Shown one piece after another: positions 1 through 6,655 of a stretch of DNA of 18,884 nt (position 1 is its first letter; each line of letters starts with the position of its first letter). A program made the position numbers and the translations under genes. Below the pieces are notes generated by a model. The model saw only the letters and a program-made list of their open reading frames with translations, was not told the origin of the DNA and did no database searches. This DNA comes from JAWLGW01 sp964569055 (GTDB lineage Bacteria; Planctomycetota; J058), in NCBI GenBank assembly GCA_964569055.1, contig CAZMSZ010000122.1, positions 1 through 18,884 of the forward strand. Reading direction: 5' to 3'.

Positions 1-2667
1 TCGACGATCGCGGCGCTCCTGGTCGGGCTGCACCGCCCCTGGTCGGGTCGCGCCGAGCTCGGCGGGCGCGCGCTCGAGGAGCTCCCGCGCGAGCTCCTGG
101 CGCGCGAGGTCGCCTGGGTGCACCGCGCGCCGCTCCTGTTCGCCGGCACGCTGCGCGACAACCTGACGCTGTTCGACCCCACGATCGACGAGGGGGCCCT
201 CGCGGCCGCCGTGCGGGACGCCTGCCTCGACGAGGTGCTCGCCCGACGCCCCGGCGGGCTCGAGGCGCGCGTCGAGTCGCGCGGGCTCGAGCTGAGCGCG
301 GGCGAGCGGCAGCGGGTCGAGCTGGCGCGCGCCCTGGTCCGCGACCCGCAGGTCCTGGTGCTCGACGAGGCGCTCGAGGCGCTCCAGCCCGAGCTGGAGG
401 CGCGCGTGCGCGAGCGGCTGCGCGCCCGCGGCGTGGGGCTGGTGGTGGTCTCGCACCGGGCGAGCACGCTCGCCGCCTGCGATCGCGTGCTCGAGGTCAG
501 GGACGGCGAGCTGCGCGCCGCGGGCGCGCCACCGGCGCCCGCGCCCTCGGCCCGGACGCTGGGCCCGTTCCACGGGGGGCACGCGCCGAGCCCGCGCCGC
601 GCCGAGCCGCGCGGGGGCGCGGCGCTGCGGTCGGCGCTCGCGCTGGTGGCCGGAATCGAGGTGCCCGCCGCGGCGTCGCAGAACGCCGCCCTCGACGCCG
701 CCGAGCACGAGCCGCTCCGCGCCATGGCGCGGCGCGCCCGACTGCGCGTCCGCCGCGTGCGCCTGGTCCGCGCGGACTGGTGGCGCGAGGACGCGGGCGA
801 CCTGCTCGCGTTCACGCGCGACGGGTCGCCCCGCGCGCTCCTGCGGCGAGGCGGGCGCTACCGGATCGCCGACCCGCGCTGGCCCGATCGGCTCGAGCCC
901 CTCACGCCCGAGCACGCCGCCGACCTCGAGCGCGAGGCGTACACGGTCCTGCCCCGCGCGCCCGACGGGCCGCTGAGCGCGCCCTGGCTGCTCCGCGCGG
1001 GCCTCCCGCGCGCGCGGCGCGACCTCCTGGCCAGCGCGGCCCTGGCCTTCGGCGCCGGCTTGGTGCTGGCGAGCCTCCCGCTGGCGACGGCCGCGATTCT
1101 GCGCCACGCGCTGCCCTTCGGGGACGCCACGCTCATGGCCACGCTGAGCGGCGCCTGCGCGCTCGCCGCGATCGCGGCGGCGCTGCTCGAGGCGGCGGGA
1201 GCGATCGCGCGCCGGCGCGCGGAGGGTCGTCTGGAGCACGAGGCGGTCGTGGCCGCGGCCGACCGGCTGGTGCGCATGGAACCAGCCGCCCTGCGCCGCC
1301 TCGCGCCGGGGGAGGTCACCCGCCGCTGGGGCGGGCTGGGCGAGGCGCTGCAGCGGCTGTGGGACGCGACCACGCCCGGGCTGGCCGCGCTGGCCGTCGC
1401 CGGGGGCAGCCTGGTCGGGCTCGCGCTCCTCTCGCCGTCCCTGGCGCTGTTCACCCTCGGCCTGTGGCTGACGCTGCCGCTGGCCGCCGCCGCCGTGACC
1501 GCGCGCGCGCTGCCGAGCGAGGCCCGCCTCGAGGCACGCAGCCTGGAAGCTCGCTTGTTCCTGCTCGACCTCCTCCGCGGCATGCCGCGCCTCCGCTCGG
1601 CCGCGGCCGACGCGCGGGTGGCCGCCCGCTGGGAGGGCCTGCTGGCGCTCGAGCTCGACGAGCGCGTGCGCATGCGTCGCCTGGAGGGCGTGCAGCAGGC
1701 GCTCGAAGACGCCCACCCGCTCGCCGCCTTGCTGGCGCTCCTGGCCGCCTTCGCGGCCGGGGTCGACCCCGCCACGCTCGTCGCCGCCGCGCTGACCCTC
1801 CTCCTGGGCGCGCCCGCGGCGGCGGCGTGCGCACGGGCCGTGCGCGCGGCGCTGCTCGCCCGGCAGGCGCTCGGCCGCTTCGCGCCGCTGGTGGAAGGGG
1901 CGGTCGAGCCGCTCGCCGGTCACGACCCCGGCCGACTGCGCGGGGCGCTCGAGCTCGAGGGCGTGACGCTGCGCCACCCGGGGGCCCCGGCCCCCGCGCT
2001 CGACGACGTGTCGCTCCGGATCGAGCCCGGTCGGATCGCCGCCCTGGTGGGTCCGTCGGGCGCCGGCAAGACCACGACCCTCCGTCTCCTGGCGGGGCTC
2101 GAGCAGCCCGACGCCGGCGCGGTCCGGCTTGACGGTCGCCCCCTGCGCGAGCAGGACGTGGCCGCGGTGCGGGCCCAGCTCGGGGCGGTGCTGCAAGACG
2201 ACCGCCTGCTGATCTCCACCCTCCGGCACAACGTGGTCGGGAGCGCGCCCAAGGGCCTCGACGAGCTGTGGGCCGCCCTGCGCGAGGCGGGGCTCGAGCG
2301 CGACGTGCAGGCCATGCCCATGGGGGTCCAGACGATCCTCGAGGACGAGCGGGTCTCGTCGGGCGAGAAGCAGCGCGTGCTCCTGGCCGCGCGCCTGCTC
2401 CGCGACCCGCGCGTGCTGCTCCTGGACGAGACCACCAGCGCCGTGAGCGAGGCCGCCGAGGGGGAGATCTTCCGCGCGCTGCGCGCCCGCGGGATCACGT
2501 GCGTGGTCGCGGCCCACCGCCGCAGCGCGATCGAGCTGGCGGACGAGGTCCACGTGCTGGAGCGAGGGCGGATCGTGGAGTCGGGTCCGCCCGCCGAGCT
2601 GCTGGCGCGAAACGGCGCGCTGACCCGCCTCCTGGGCGCGCCCCGTGCGCTGGAGGCGACCGCGTGA
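1..2667 (+). CDS. NHLM-type ABC exporter, fused ABC1 C-terminus plus complete ABC2 (5' partial)
   Basis: Inner-membrane exporter of a RiPP. The frame is open from base 1, and the first residues (STIAALLVGL) follow directly on a Walker A Gly-Lys, so the true start lies upstream. Residues 1-175 are the end of a first nucleotide-binding domain: signature LSAGERQR, Walker B VLVLDE, H-loop VSHRAS. A Pro/Ala linker follows. Then comes the domain typical of the second NHLM transporter (DWWREDAGDLLAF and the AYTVLPRAPDGPLSAPWLL region, about 258-335), a transmembrane domain (about 340-620) and a second NBD: Walker A GPSGAGKTT, Q-loop VLQDD, MGVQT, signature VSSGEKQR, Walker B VLLLDE, H-loop AAHRRS. 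In known NHLM systems ABC1 (with an N-terminal C39 peptidase) and ABC2 are usually separate proteins; here no stop separates them. Both signature motifs and both D-loops are degenerate, while the catalytic Glu residues remain. The stop overlaps the next start (GTGA). The GTG at 118 lies inside NBD1 and is not the start. Confidence 0.93.
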   Translation, partial: STIAALLVGLHRPWSGRAELGGRALEELPRELLAREVAWVHRAPLLFAGTLRDNLTLFDPTIDEGALAAAVRDACLDEVLARRPGGLEARVESRGLELSAGERQRVELARALVRDPQVLVLDEALEALQPELEARVRERLRARGVGLVVVSHRASTLAACDRVLEVRDGELRAAGAPPAPAPSARTLGPFHGGHAPSPRRAEPRGGAALRSALALVAGIEVPAAASQNAALDAAEHEPLRAMARRARLRVRRVRLVRADWWREDAGDLLAFTRDGSPRALLRRGGRYRIADPRWPDRLEPLTPEHAADLEREAYTVLPRAPDGPLSAPWLLRAGLPRARRDLLASAALAFGAGLVLASLPLATAAILRHALPFGDATLMATLSGACALAAIAAALLEAAGAIARRRAEGRLEHEAVVAAADRLVRMEPAALRRLAPGEVTRRWGGLGEALQRLWDATTPGLAALAVAGGSLVGLALLSPSLALFTLGLWLTLPLAAAAVTARALPSEARLEARSLEARLFLLDLLRGMPRLRSAAADARVAARWEGLLALELDERVRMRRLEGVQQALEDAHPLAALLALLAAFAAGVDPATLVAAALTLLLGAPAAAACARAVRAALLARQALGRFAPLVEGAVEPLAGHDPGRLRGALELEGVTLRHPGAPAPALDDVSLRIEPGRIAALVGPSGAGKTTTLRLLAGLEQPDAGAVRLDGRPLREQDVAAVRAQLGAVLQDDRLLISTLRHNVVGSAPKGLDELWAALREAGLERDVQAMPMGVQTILEDERVSSGEKQRVLLAARLLRDPRVLLLDETTSAVSEAAEGEIFRALRARGITCVVAAHRRSAIELADEVHVLERGRIVESGPPAELLARNGALTRLLGAPRALEATA

Positions 2668-3125
2668 GCGAAGCGCGCCGCGGACCGTTCCGCGCGGGGG
2701 TGTTCGAGCTCCTGACCGGCGCCAACCAGGAGGTGCTGGCCCCGCTGCTGCTGGCGCCGCGCGGTCGCTTTGCCGCCGCCGCGCTGGGATTACTCCTGGC
2801 GGGCGCCCTGGCGCTCGCCCTCCTGCCCTGGGTCCCGCTGCAGGTCGAAGCGAGGGGGCGGCTGGTCGAGGGCGAGGGCGGACACCTCCGCTTCCTCGGC
2901 TCCACGCCCCTGCCCGCGCGTCCGGGCGCGCCGGTCCGGCTGGAGGCCACGGAGGGCGGCGTCCGGGTCGTGATCGCCGGGCGCGTGGTCCGGATCGACG
3001 GGCCGGCCGTCGAGGTCGAGGTCGAGGAGGGCCACGACGTCGGCCCGGGGGCGCGCTCGGCGGCCGTGGTGTGCCGCGTCACGATGGGACGCGCCTCGCC
3101 CCTCGCCCTGCTCAGCGGTCGTTGA
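2664..3125 (+). CDS. Short single-span membrane protein, probable reduced HlyD/membrane-fusion subunit of the NHLM exporter
   Basis: A 153-residue protein starting at a GTG that overlaps the exporter stop (GTGA), implying translational coupling. It has a cytoplasmic N-terminus (about residues 1-35, SEARRGPFRAGVFELLTGAN), one strong transmembrane segment (about 36-56, AAAALGLLLAGALALALLPW) and a roughly 95-residue extracytoplasmic part rich in short beta strands and Gly turns. The start after the membrane (VPLQVEARGRLV) and the end (VVCRVTMGRASPLALL) resemble the first and last beta elements of HlyD-type adaptor proteins. NHLM loci normally encode an adaptor of several hundred residues with a long coiled-coil hairpin; no heptad-rich region exists here. 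The family assignment is therefore inference from position, topology and the end motifs. It may instead be a small accessory subunit. That it is a real gene is well supported by the overlap and by conserved-looking topology. Confidence 0.8.
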   Translation: MSEARRGPFRAGVFELLTGANQEVLAPLLLAPRGRFAAAALGLLLAGALALALLPWVPLQVEARGRLVEGEGGHLRFLGSTPLPARPGAPVRLEATEGGVRVVIAGRVVRIDGPAVEVEVEEGHDVGPGARSAAVVCRVTMGRASPLALLSGR

Positions 3126-3175
3126 CCGGCGTTAGAAGGCCGCGGACGGCCCCGTAGCGCGATCGTGGGCCTTCC

Positions 3176-3204
3176 TTGCGGTCGGACGTGCGCGGAGCTA
3201 TCGT
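3176..3204 (+). promoter_or_regulatory. Candidate promoter of the precursor gene
   Basis: TTGCGG (3176-3181) and TATCGT (3199-3204) are separated by 17 bases, the usual spacing for a housekeeping sigma factor, with 3 of 6 and 4 of 6 matches to the consensus hexamers. The -10 element lies 20 bases before the precursor ATG, so the leader would be very short. The preceding gap (3126-3175) contains only two weak 5-bp hairpins (3116-3128 around the stop codon, and 3138-3151) with no T tract. A similar GCTATCGT element sits before the next operon. Motif reading only. Confidence 0.35.
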
Positions 3205-3213
3205 CCGTCGAAC

Positions 3214-3220
3214 GGAGGTG
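3214..3220 (+). promoter_or_regulatory. Ribosome binding site deciding the precursor start
   Basis: GGAGGTG lies three bases before ATG at 3224. It is the strongest Shine-Dalgarno match in the region and fixes the start there rather than at the in-frame TTG at 3176, which lies upstream of the candidate promoter -10 element. The strong site fits a precursor peptide that must be made in excess over its enzymes. Confidence 0.6.
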
Positions 3221-3223
3221 CCC

Positions 3224-3475
3224 ATGGCGATCGAGGCTTTCAACGCGTTTCGTGCCGAGGTGGAGAAGGACGTAGCCCTGCAGGAGGCCTGCCGGGAGGC
3301 GCTGGCAAGCGGCAAGCCCGAGCTGATCGTCTCGCTCGGGAGCGAGCGAGGGTTCGAGTTCAGCGGCGCCGAGGCCGAAGCCGTGATCAACGAGTCGGAG
3401 CTCTCCGACCTCGAGCTGGAGCTGGTCGCGGGAGGCCTTCCGCTCGACTGCGGGAATGGTAACACGCGCAAGTAA
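3224..3475 (+). CDS. Nif11-type RiPP precursor peptide with Gly-Gly leader and 12-residue core
   Basis: An 83-residue precursor. Residues 5-57 form a Nif11-like leader (FNAFRAEVEKDVALQEAC, then the SERGFEFSGAE segment matching the usual G-[YF]-x-[FL] turn), followed by an acidic ELSDLELELVAGG segment ending in the double-glycine motif at Gly70-Gly71. Such motifs are cut by C39 peptidase domains of NHLM exporters. The remaining core is LPLDCGNGNTRK: one Cys (76), one Thr (81), and Arg82-Lys83 at the very C-terminus. With a single Cys and no dehydratase, cyclase or radical SAM gene in view, a lanthipeptide or epimerised product is not suggested. The adjacent GNAT-FAAL-ACP protein suggests acylation of an amine, most simply the side chain of Lys83. 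Acylation of Cys76 or of the new N-terminus after cleavage are alternatives. The precursor identity is strong; the modification is inferred. Confidence 0.9.
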   Translation: MAIEAFNAFRAEVEKDVALQEACREALASGKPELIVSLGSERGFEFSGAEAEAVINESELSDLELELVAGGLPLDCGNGNTRK

Positions 3476-3502
3476 GTAGCGATCGCGGCGCCAGCTAGCT
3501 CG

Positions 3503-6403
3503 ATGCCACGCCAGCCGAGGCTGGAGCTGCGCGCGCTCCACCACGACGCGGCGGCCGTGTTCGCGCCTCTGATCCTGGCGCCCGCCCGCGCGTCGCTCGG
3601 CGAGATGCGCTGCGTAGCGGTGGGCGCGCTCGTGGGCGGCGAGCCCGCCGGCGCGGCGGTGGCCACGCTGTCGCAGGGCGGCGGGAGCGCCGCGCTCCGC
3701 TCGCTCGTCGTGCCGCCCTCCCGCCGCAGGCAGGGCGTGGCCACGGCGCTCGTGGCCGAGGTCGAGCGGCTCGTCGCCGCGCGCGGCGCGCGGGAGCTGA
3801 CGCTGGAGTACGCGCCCGGCAAACCCTCTACGCCCGCCCTGCGGCGCCTGCTCGCGCGCCGCGGGTTCGAGGACCGCGGCTCCTTCCGCGCGGTCTATCG
3901 CGTGAGCGCGGACGTCATGGCGAGGCTGCCCTGGCTCGAGGCGGCGCGCCTGCCTGCGGGTTGCGCCTGCGCGGCGCTCGACGAGCTCACTCCCGAGGAG
4001 CGCGAGGGGCTGCGCGCGGCCTCGTGGTACGGCGCCGAGTGGGACCCGTTCGCGGCGACCGAGCGCCACGCCGAGCGGAGCTACCTCGGGCTGGTGTTAC
4101 GCCGAGGGAGCGAGGTCGTGGGCTGGGTCCTGAGCGCGCGGGTCGCCCCGGACGCGCTCCTGTGGCACACCCTGCTCGTGCGGCGCGACCTGCAACGGAC
4201 GGGCGCTGGGCTGGCCCTGTGCGCCGAGGCGCTGCGCCGGACCTCGGCCGACCCGTCGATCCGGAGCCACCACCTGGCGGTCGACGAGACGAACGGCCCC
4301 ATGCAGGCGCTGGTGGCGGCGGCCCTCGCCCCGCACGTGTCGCCCCCGGCGCGGCTGCACGCCTGGCGCAAGCCGCTCCCGCGGCCCGCGGCCAGCGCGC
4401 CCGCGCCGGGCTTCGACTCGCTCTCGGCGCTGCTGCGGGCGCGTGCGGCCGAGCGCCCCGGACGCGCGACGTTCACGTTCCTCGTCGACGGCAGCTGGGA
4501 CGGCCCGCGCCAGACGCTCGCGCCGGGCGAGCTCGACCGCCGCGCGCGGGCCACGGCGGCCCTCCTGCTCGAGCGCTGCCGCCCGGGCGACCGGGCCGTG
4601 CTCCTGCACCCCCCGGGGCTGGAGTTCCTGAGCGCGCTGTTCGGCTGCTTCTACGCCGGCGTGACCGCCGTGCCGGCCTATCCGCCCGCGAACCGTCGCC
4701 ACGTCCCACGACTGCGCGGGATCCTGGCCGACTCGGGCGCGGCGCTCGTGCTGACGACCTCGGCCTTGGTCCCGGAGATCGCGGCCTGGCTGGAGGGCGA
4801 CGGCGGCGCCCACGTGCCCGTGCTGGCGAGCGACGCCCTGCCCGCCGACCTCGAGGACGGCTGGCGCGAGCGCGCCTGCGGGCCCGACGACGTGGCGCTC
4901 CTGCAGTACACCTCCGGCTCGACCACCGCGCCGCGCGGCGTGGTGGTGCCGCACGGGCGGCTGCTCCACAACCTGGCGCTCAACCGCGAAGCGGGCGACC
5001 TCTCGCCCGAGACCCGCTTCGTGAGCTGGCTGCCCCACTTCCACGACTTCGGCCTGGTCGCGGGCCTGCTCCTGCCGCTGTTCACGGACGGGACGCTGGT
5101 GCAGCTCGCGCCGGCGGCGTTCCTGCAGCGGCCGGCGCTGTGGTTGGAGGCCATGACCCGGGCGCGCGCGACCTTCAGCGCCGGGCCCGACTTCGCCTAC
5201 GACCTGTGCGCGCGGCGGATCGGGCCGGCGCAGCGCGCGCACCTCGACCTCGGCGCCTGGGAGATCGCGGTCAACGGCTCGGAGCCGGTGCGCGCGGCCA
5301 CGCTCGAGCGGTTCGCCGCGGCGTTCGCGCCCTGCGGCTTTCGCGCCGAGGCGTTCATGCCGTGCTACGGGCTGGCCGAAAGCACGCTGACGGTCACCTG
5401 GAGCCCGAAGCTGCGCCCGGCCCGACGCGAGGTCGTGAGCGCAGCCGCGCTCACCCGGGGGCAGGTGCGGCCGCCCGCCCCCGGCGACCCCGGCGATCGG
5501 CGCGAGCTGGTGGGGTCGGGCCGCGCGCTGGGCGATATCGAGGTGCGGATCGTGGCGACCGACGCGAGCGAGGACGCGGCGGGCGACGCGCGGCCCGCCG
5601 CGCCCGACGAGGTGGGCGAGGTGTGGGTCGGCGGCGGCGGGGTGTGCCCGGGCTACTACGGGCGCACGGCCAGCGCGTTCGCGCACCGCCTGAGCGGCGA
5701 GCCCCGGCCGTTCCTGCGCACGGGAGACCTGGGGTTCTTGCGCGGCGACGCGCTGTTCGTGGTGGGCCGCGCCGACGACGTGCTGGTCGTGCGCGGCCGC
5801 AACCATCACCCGCAGGACCTCGAGGCCACGCTCGAGGGCGTGCACCCGGCGCTGCGCCCGCGCGGGGCCGCCGCGGTCGGGCTGGGGGAGGACGGCGGCG
5901 AGCTCGAGCTGGCGGTGGTCGCCGAGGTGGAGCGCGTGGCCGCGCGCTCGGTCGACGTCGCCGCCGTGGCCACGGCGGCGCGGGCTGCCCTGACCGACGC
6001 CCACGGGCTCGAGCTGCGGCGGCTGGTGCTCGTCCTCCCTGGCGCGCTGCCGCGGACCTCGAGCGGCAAGACCCAGCGCCGTCAGACGCGCGAGCGCCTG
6101 GTTGCGGGCGCGCTCGAGGGCGTCGTCGGCGAGTGGATGGCGCCGGCCGCGAGCGGAGACGAGAGCGCTCCACCCGCCTCGTCGCGGGCGGCGGAGCTGG
6201 AGGCCTGGCTGACGGCGCGCCTGGGCGAGCGCGGGCTCGCGCTCGACTCGCTGGCGGCGCTCGAGCTCCTGTGCGCGCTCGAGGATCATCTGCAGGTCTC
6301 GCTCTCGCCGAAGCTGCTCACCGCCGCCTCGACGCCGGCCGACCTGGCGCGCGCGCTCGCCGCCGAGCTCGAGCGGGACCGCGGCGGCGCGCTCGAGACG
6401 TAG
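3503..6403 (+). CDS. Tandem GNAT - fatty acyl-AMP ligase - ACP fusion, predicted peptide lipidation enzyme
   Basis: A 966-residue cytoplasmic multidomain enzyme beginning 27 bases after the precursor stop; no clear Shine-Dalgarno is seen, so coupling to the precursor is possible. GNAT 1 (about 5-135) has acyl-CoA loop RRRQGVATAL at 74-83. GNAT 2 (about 150-292) has LQRTGAGLAL at 230-239. The FAAL (about 303-875) shows P-loop YTSGST (469-474), WLPHFHDFGL (509-518), YGLAEST (622-628), RTGDLG (739-744), the FAAL-like GRNHHPQDLE (765-774) and the C-terminal catalytic Lys in TSSGKTQRR (852-860). The ACP (about 893-957) has the phosphopantetheine site Ser916 in LDSL. Expected chemistry: fatty acid plus ATP gives acyl-AMP, the acyl group passes to the ACP arm, and a GNAT domain transfers it to the precursor. 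GNAT acyltransferases that lipidate Nif11/NHLP precursors are known from selidamides. Domain calls are firm; substrate and chain length cannot be read from sequence. Confidence 0.93.
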   Translation: MPRQPRLELRALHHDAAAVFAPLILAPARASLGEMRCVAVGALVGGEPAGAAVATLSQGGGSAALRSLVVPPSRRRQGVATALVAEVERLVAARGARELTLEYAPGKPSTPALRRLLARRGFEDRGSFRAVYRVSADVMARLPWLEAARLPAGCACAALDELTPEEREGLRAASWYGAEWDPFAATERHAERSYLGLVLRRGSEVVGWVLSARVAPDALLWHTLLVRRDLQRTGAGLALCAEALRRTSADPSIRSHHLAVDETNGPMQALVAAALAPHVSPPARLHAWRKPLPRPAASAPAPGFDSLSALLRARAAERPGRATFTFLVDGSWDGPRQTLAPGELDRRARATAALLLERCRPGDRAVLLHPPGLEFLSALFGCFYAGVTAVPAYPPANRRHVPRLRGILADSGAALVLTTSALVPEIAAWLEGDGGAHVPVLASDALPADLEDGWRERACGPDDVALLQYTSGSTTAPRGVVVPHGRLLHNLALNREAGDLSPETRFVSWLPHFHDFGLVAGLLLPLFTDGTLVQLAPAAFLQRPALWLEAMTRARATFSAGPDFAYDLCARRIGPAQRAHLDLGAWEIAVNGSEPVRAATLERFAAAFAPCGFRAEAFMPCYGLAESTLTVTWSPKLRPARREVVSAAALTRGQVRPPAPGDPGDRRELVGSGRALGDIEVRIVATDASEDAAGDARPAAPDEVGEVWVGGGGVCPGYYGRTASAFAHRLSGEPRPFLRTGDLGFLRGDALFVVGRADDVLVVRGRNHHPQDLEATLEGVHPALRPRGAAAVGLGEDGGELELAVVAEVERVAARSVDVAAVATAARAALTDAHGLELRRLVLVLPGALPRTSSGKTQRRQTRERLVAGALEGVVGEWMAPAASGDESAPPASSRAAELEAWLTARLGERGLALDSLAALELLCALEDHLQVSLSPKLLTAASTPADLARALAAELERDRGGALET

Positions 6404-6608
6404 GACGCTGCCTCGCAGGGCCGCGCCTCGCCTCGCGAGGGCGGCCAGGAGCGGATCCTGCCTGCGAGCAGGTCGAGGAGCTCTCGCGCTGGCGGGGGGT
6501 GCCCCTGCGCTGACGAGCGCGCCGCGTCGGATCGCGGGCGGTCGCCTCGCCGCCCACCTCCGCTCACCGCGTTGAATCGCCCGCGGATGGCCGTTTGGGG
6601 GGCGCGCC

Positions 6609-6632
6609 GGAACGACCCGTTCGGCTATCGTA
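6609..6632 (+). promoter_or_regulatory. Candidate promoter of the FecR/exopolysaccharide export operon
   Basis: The 252-base gap 6404-6655 follows the GNAT-FAAL-ACP gene and precedes the next operon. It holds a perfect palindrome CCTCGCGAGG (6431-6440) and a 5-bp hairpin CCTGC/GCAGG (6457-6472) without a T run, so no convincing terminator. GGAAC (6609-6613) is 15 bases before CGTA (6629-6632), an ECF-sigma-like layout, and TATCGT (6626-6631) could be a housekeeping -10 with no good -35. The GCTATCGT string also occurs before the precursor gene. Weak evidence. Confidence 0.25.
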
Positions 6633-6655
6633 GGGGCCGACCCACGGTGGGAGTC

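Noticed and set aside
118..120. GTG as the start of the exporter gene
   Set aside because: It falls inside the first nucleotide-binding domain, and the frame is open to base 1 with correct family sequence, so the gene is simply cut by the window edge.
3166..3181. Sigma-54-like TGGGCC...TTGCGG
   Set aside because: The spacing between the GG and GC dinucleotides is one or two bases short of that required, so a -24/-12 promoter is not supported.
3176..3223. TTG at 3176 as an earlier start for the precursor
   Set aside because: It would add a basic 16-residue extension foreign to Nif11 leaders, lies upstream of the candidate promoter -10 element, and the strong Shine-Dalgarno is at 3214-3220.
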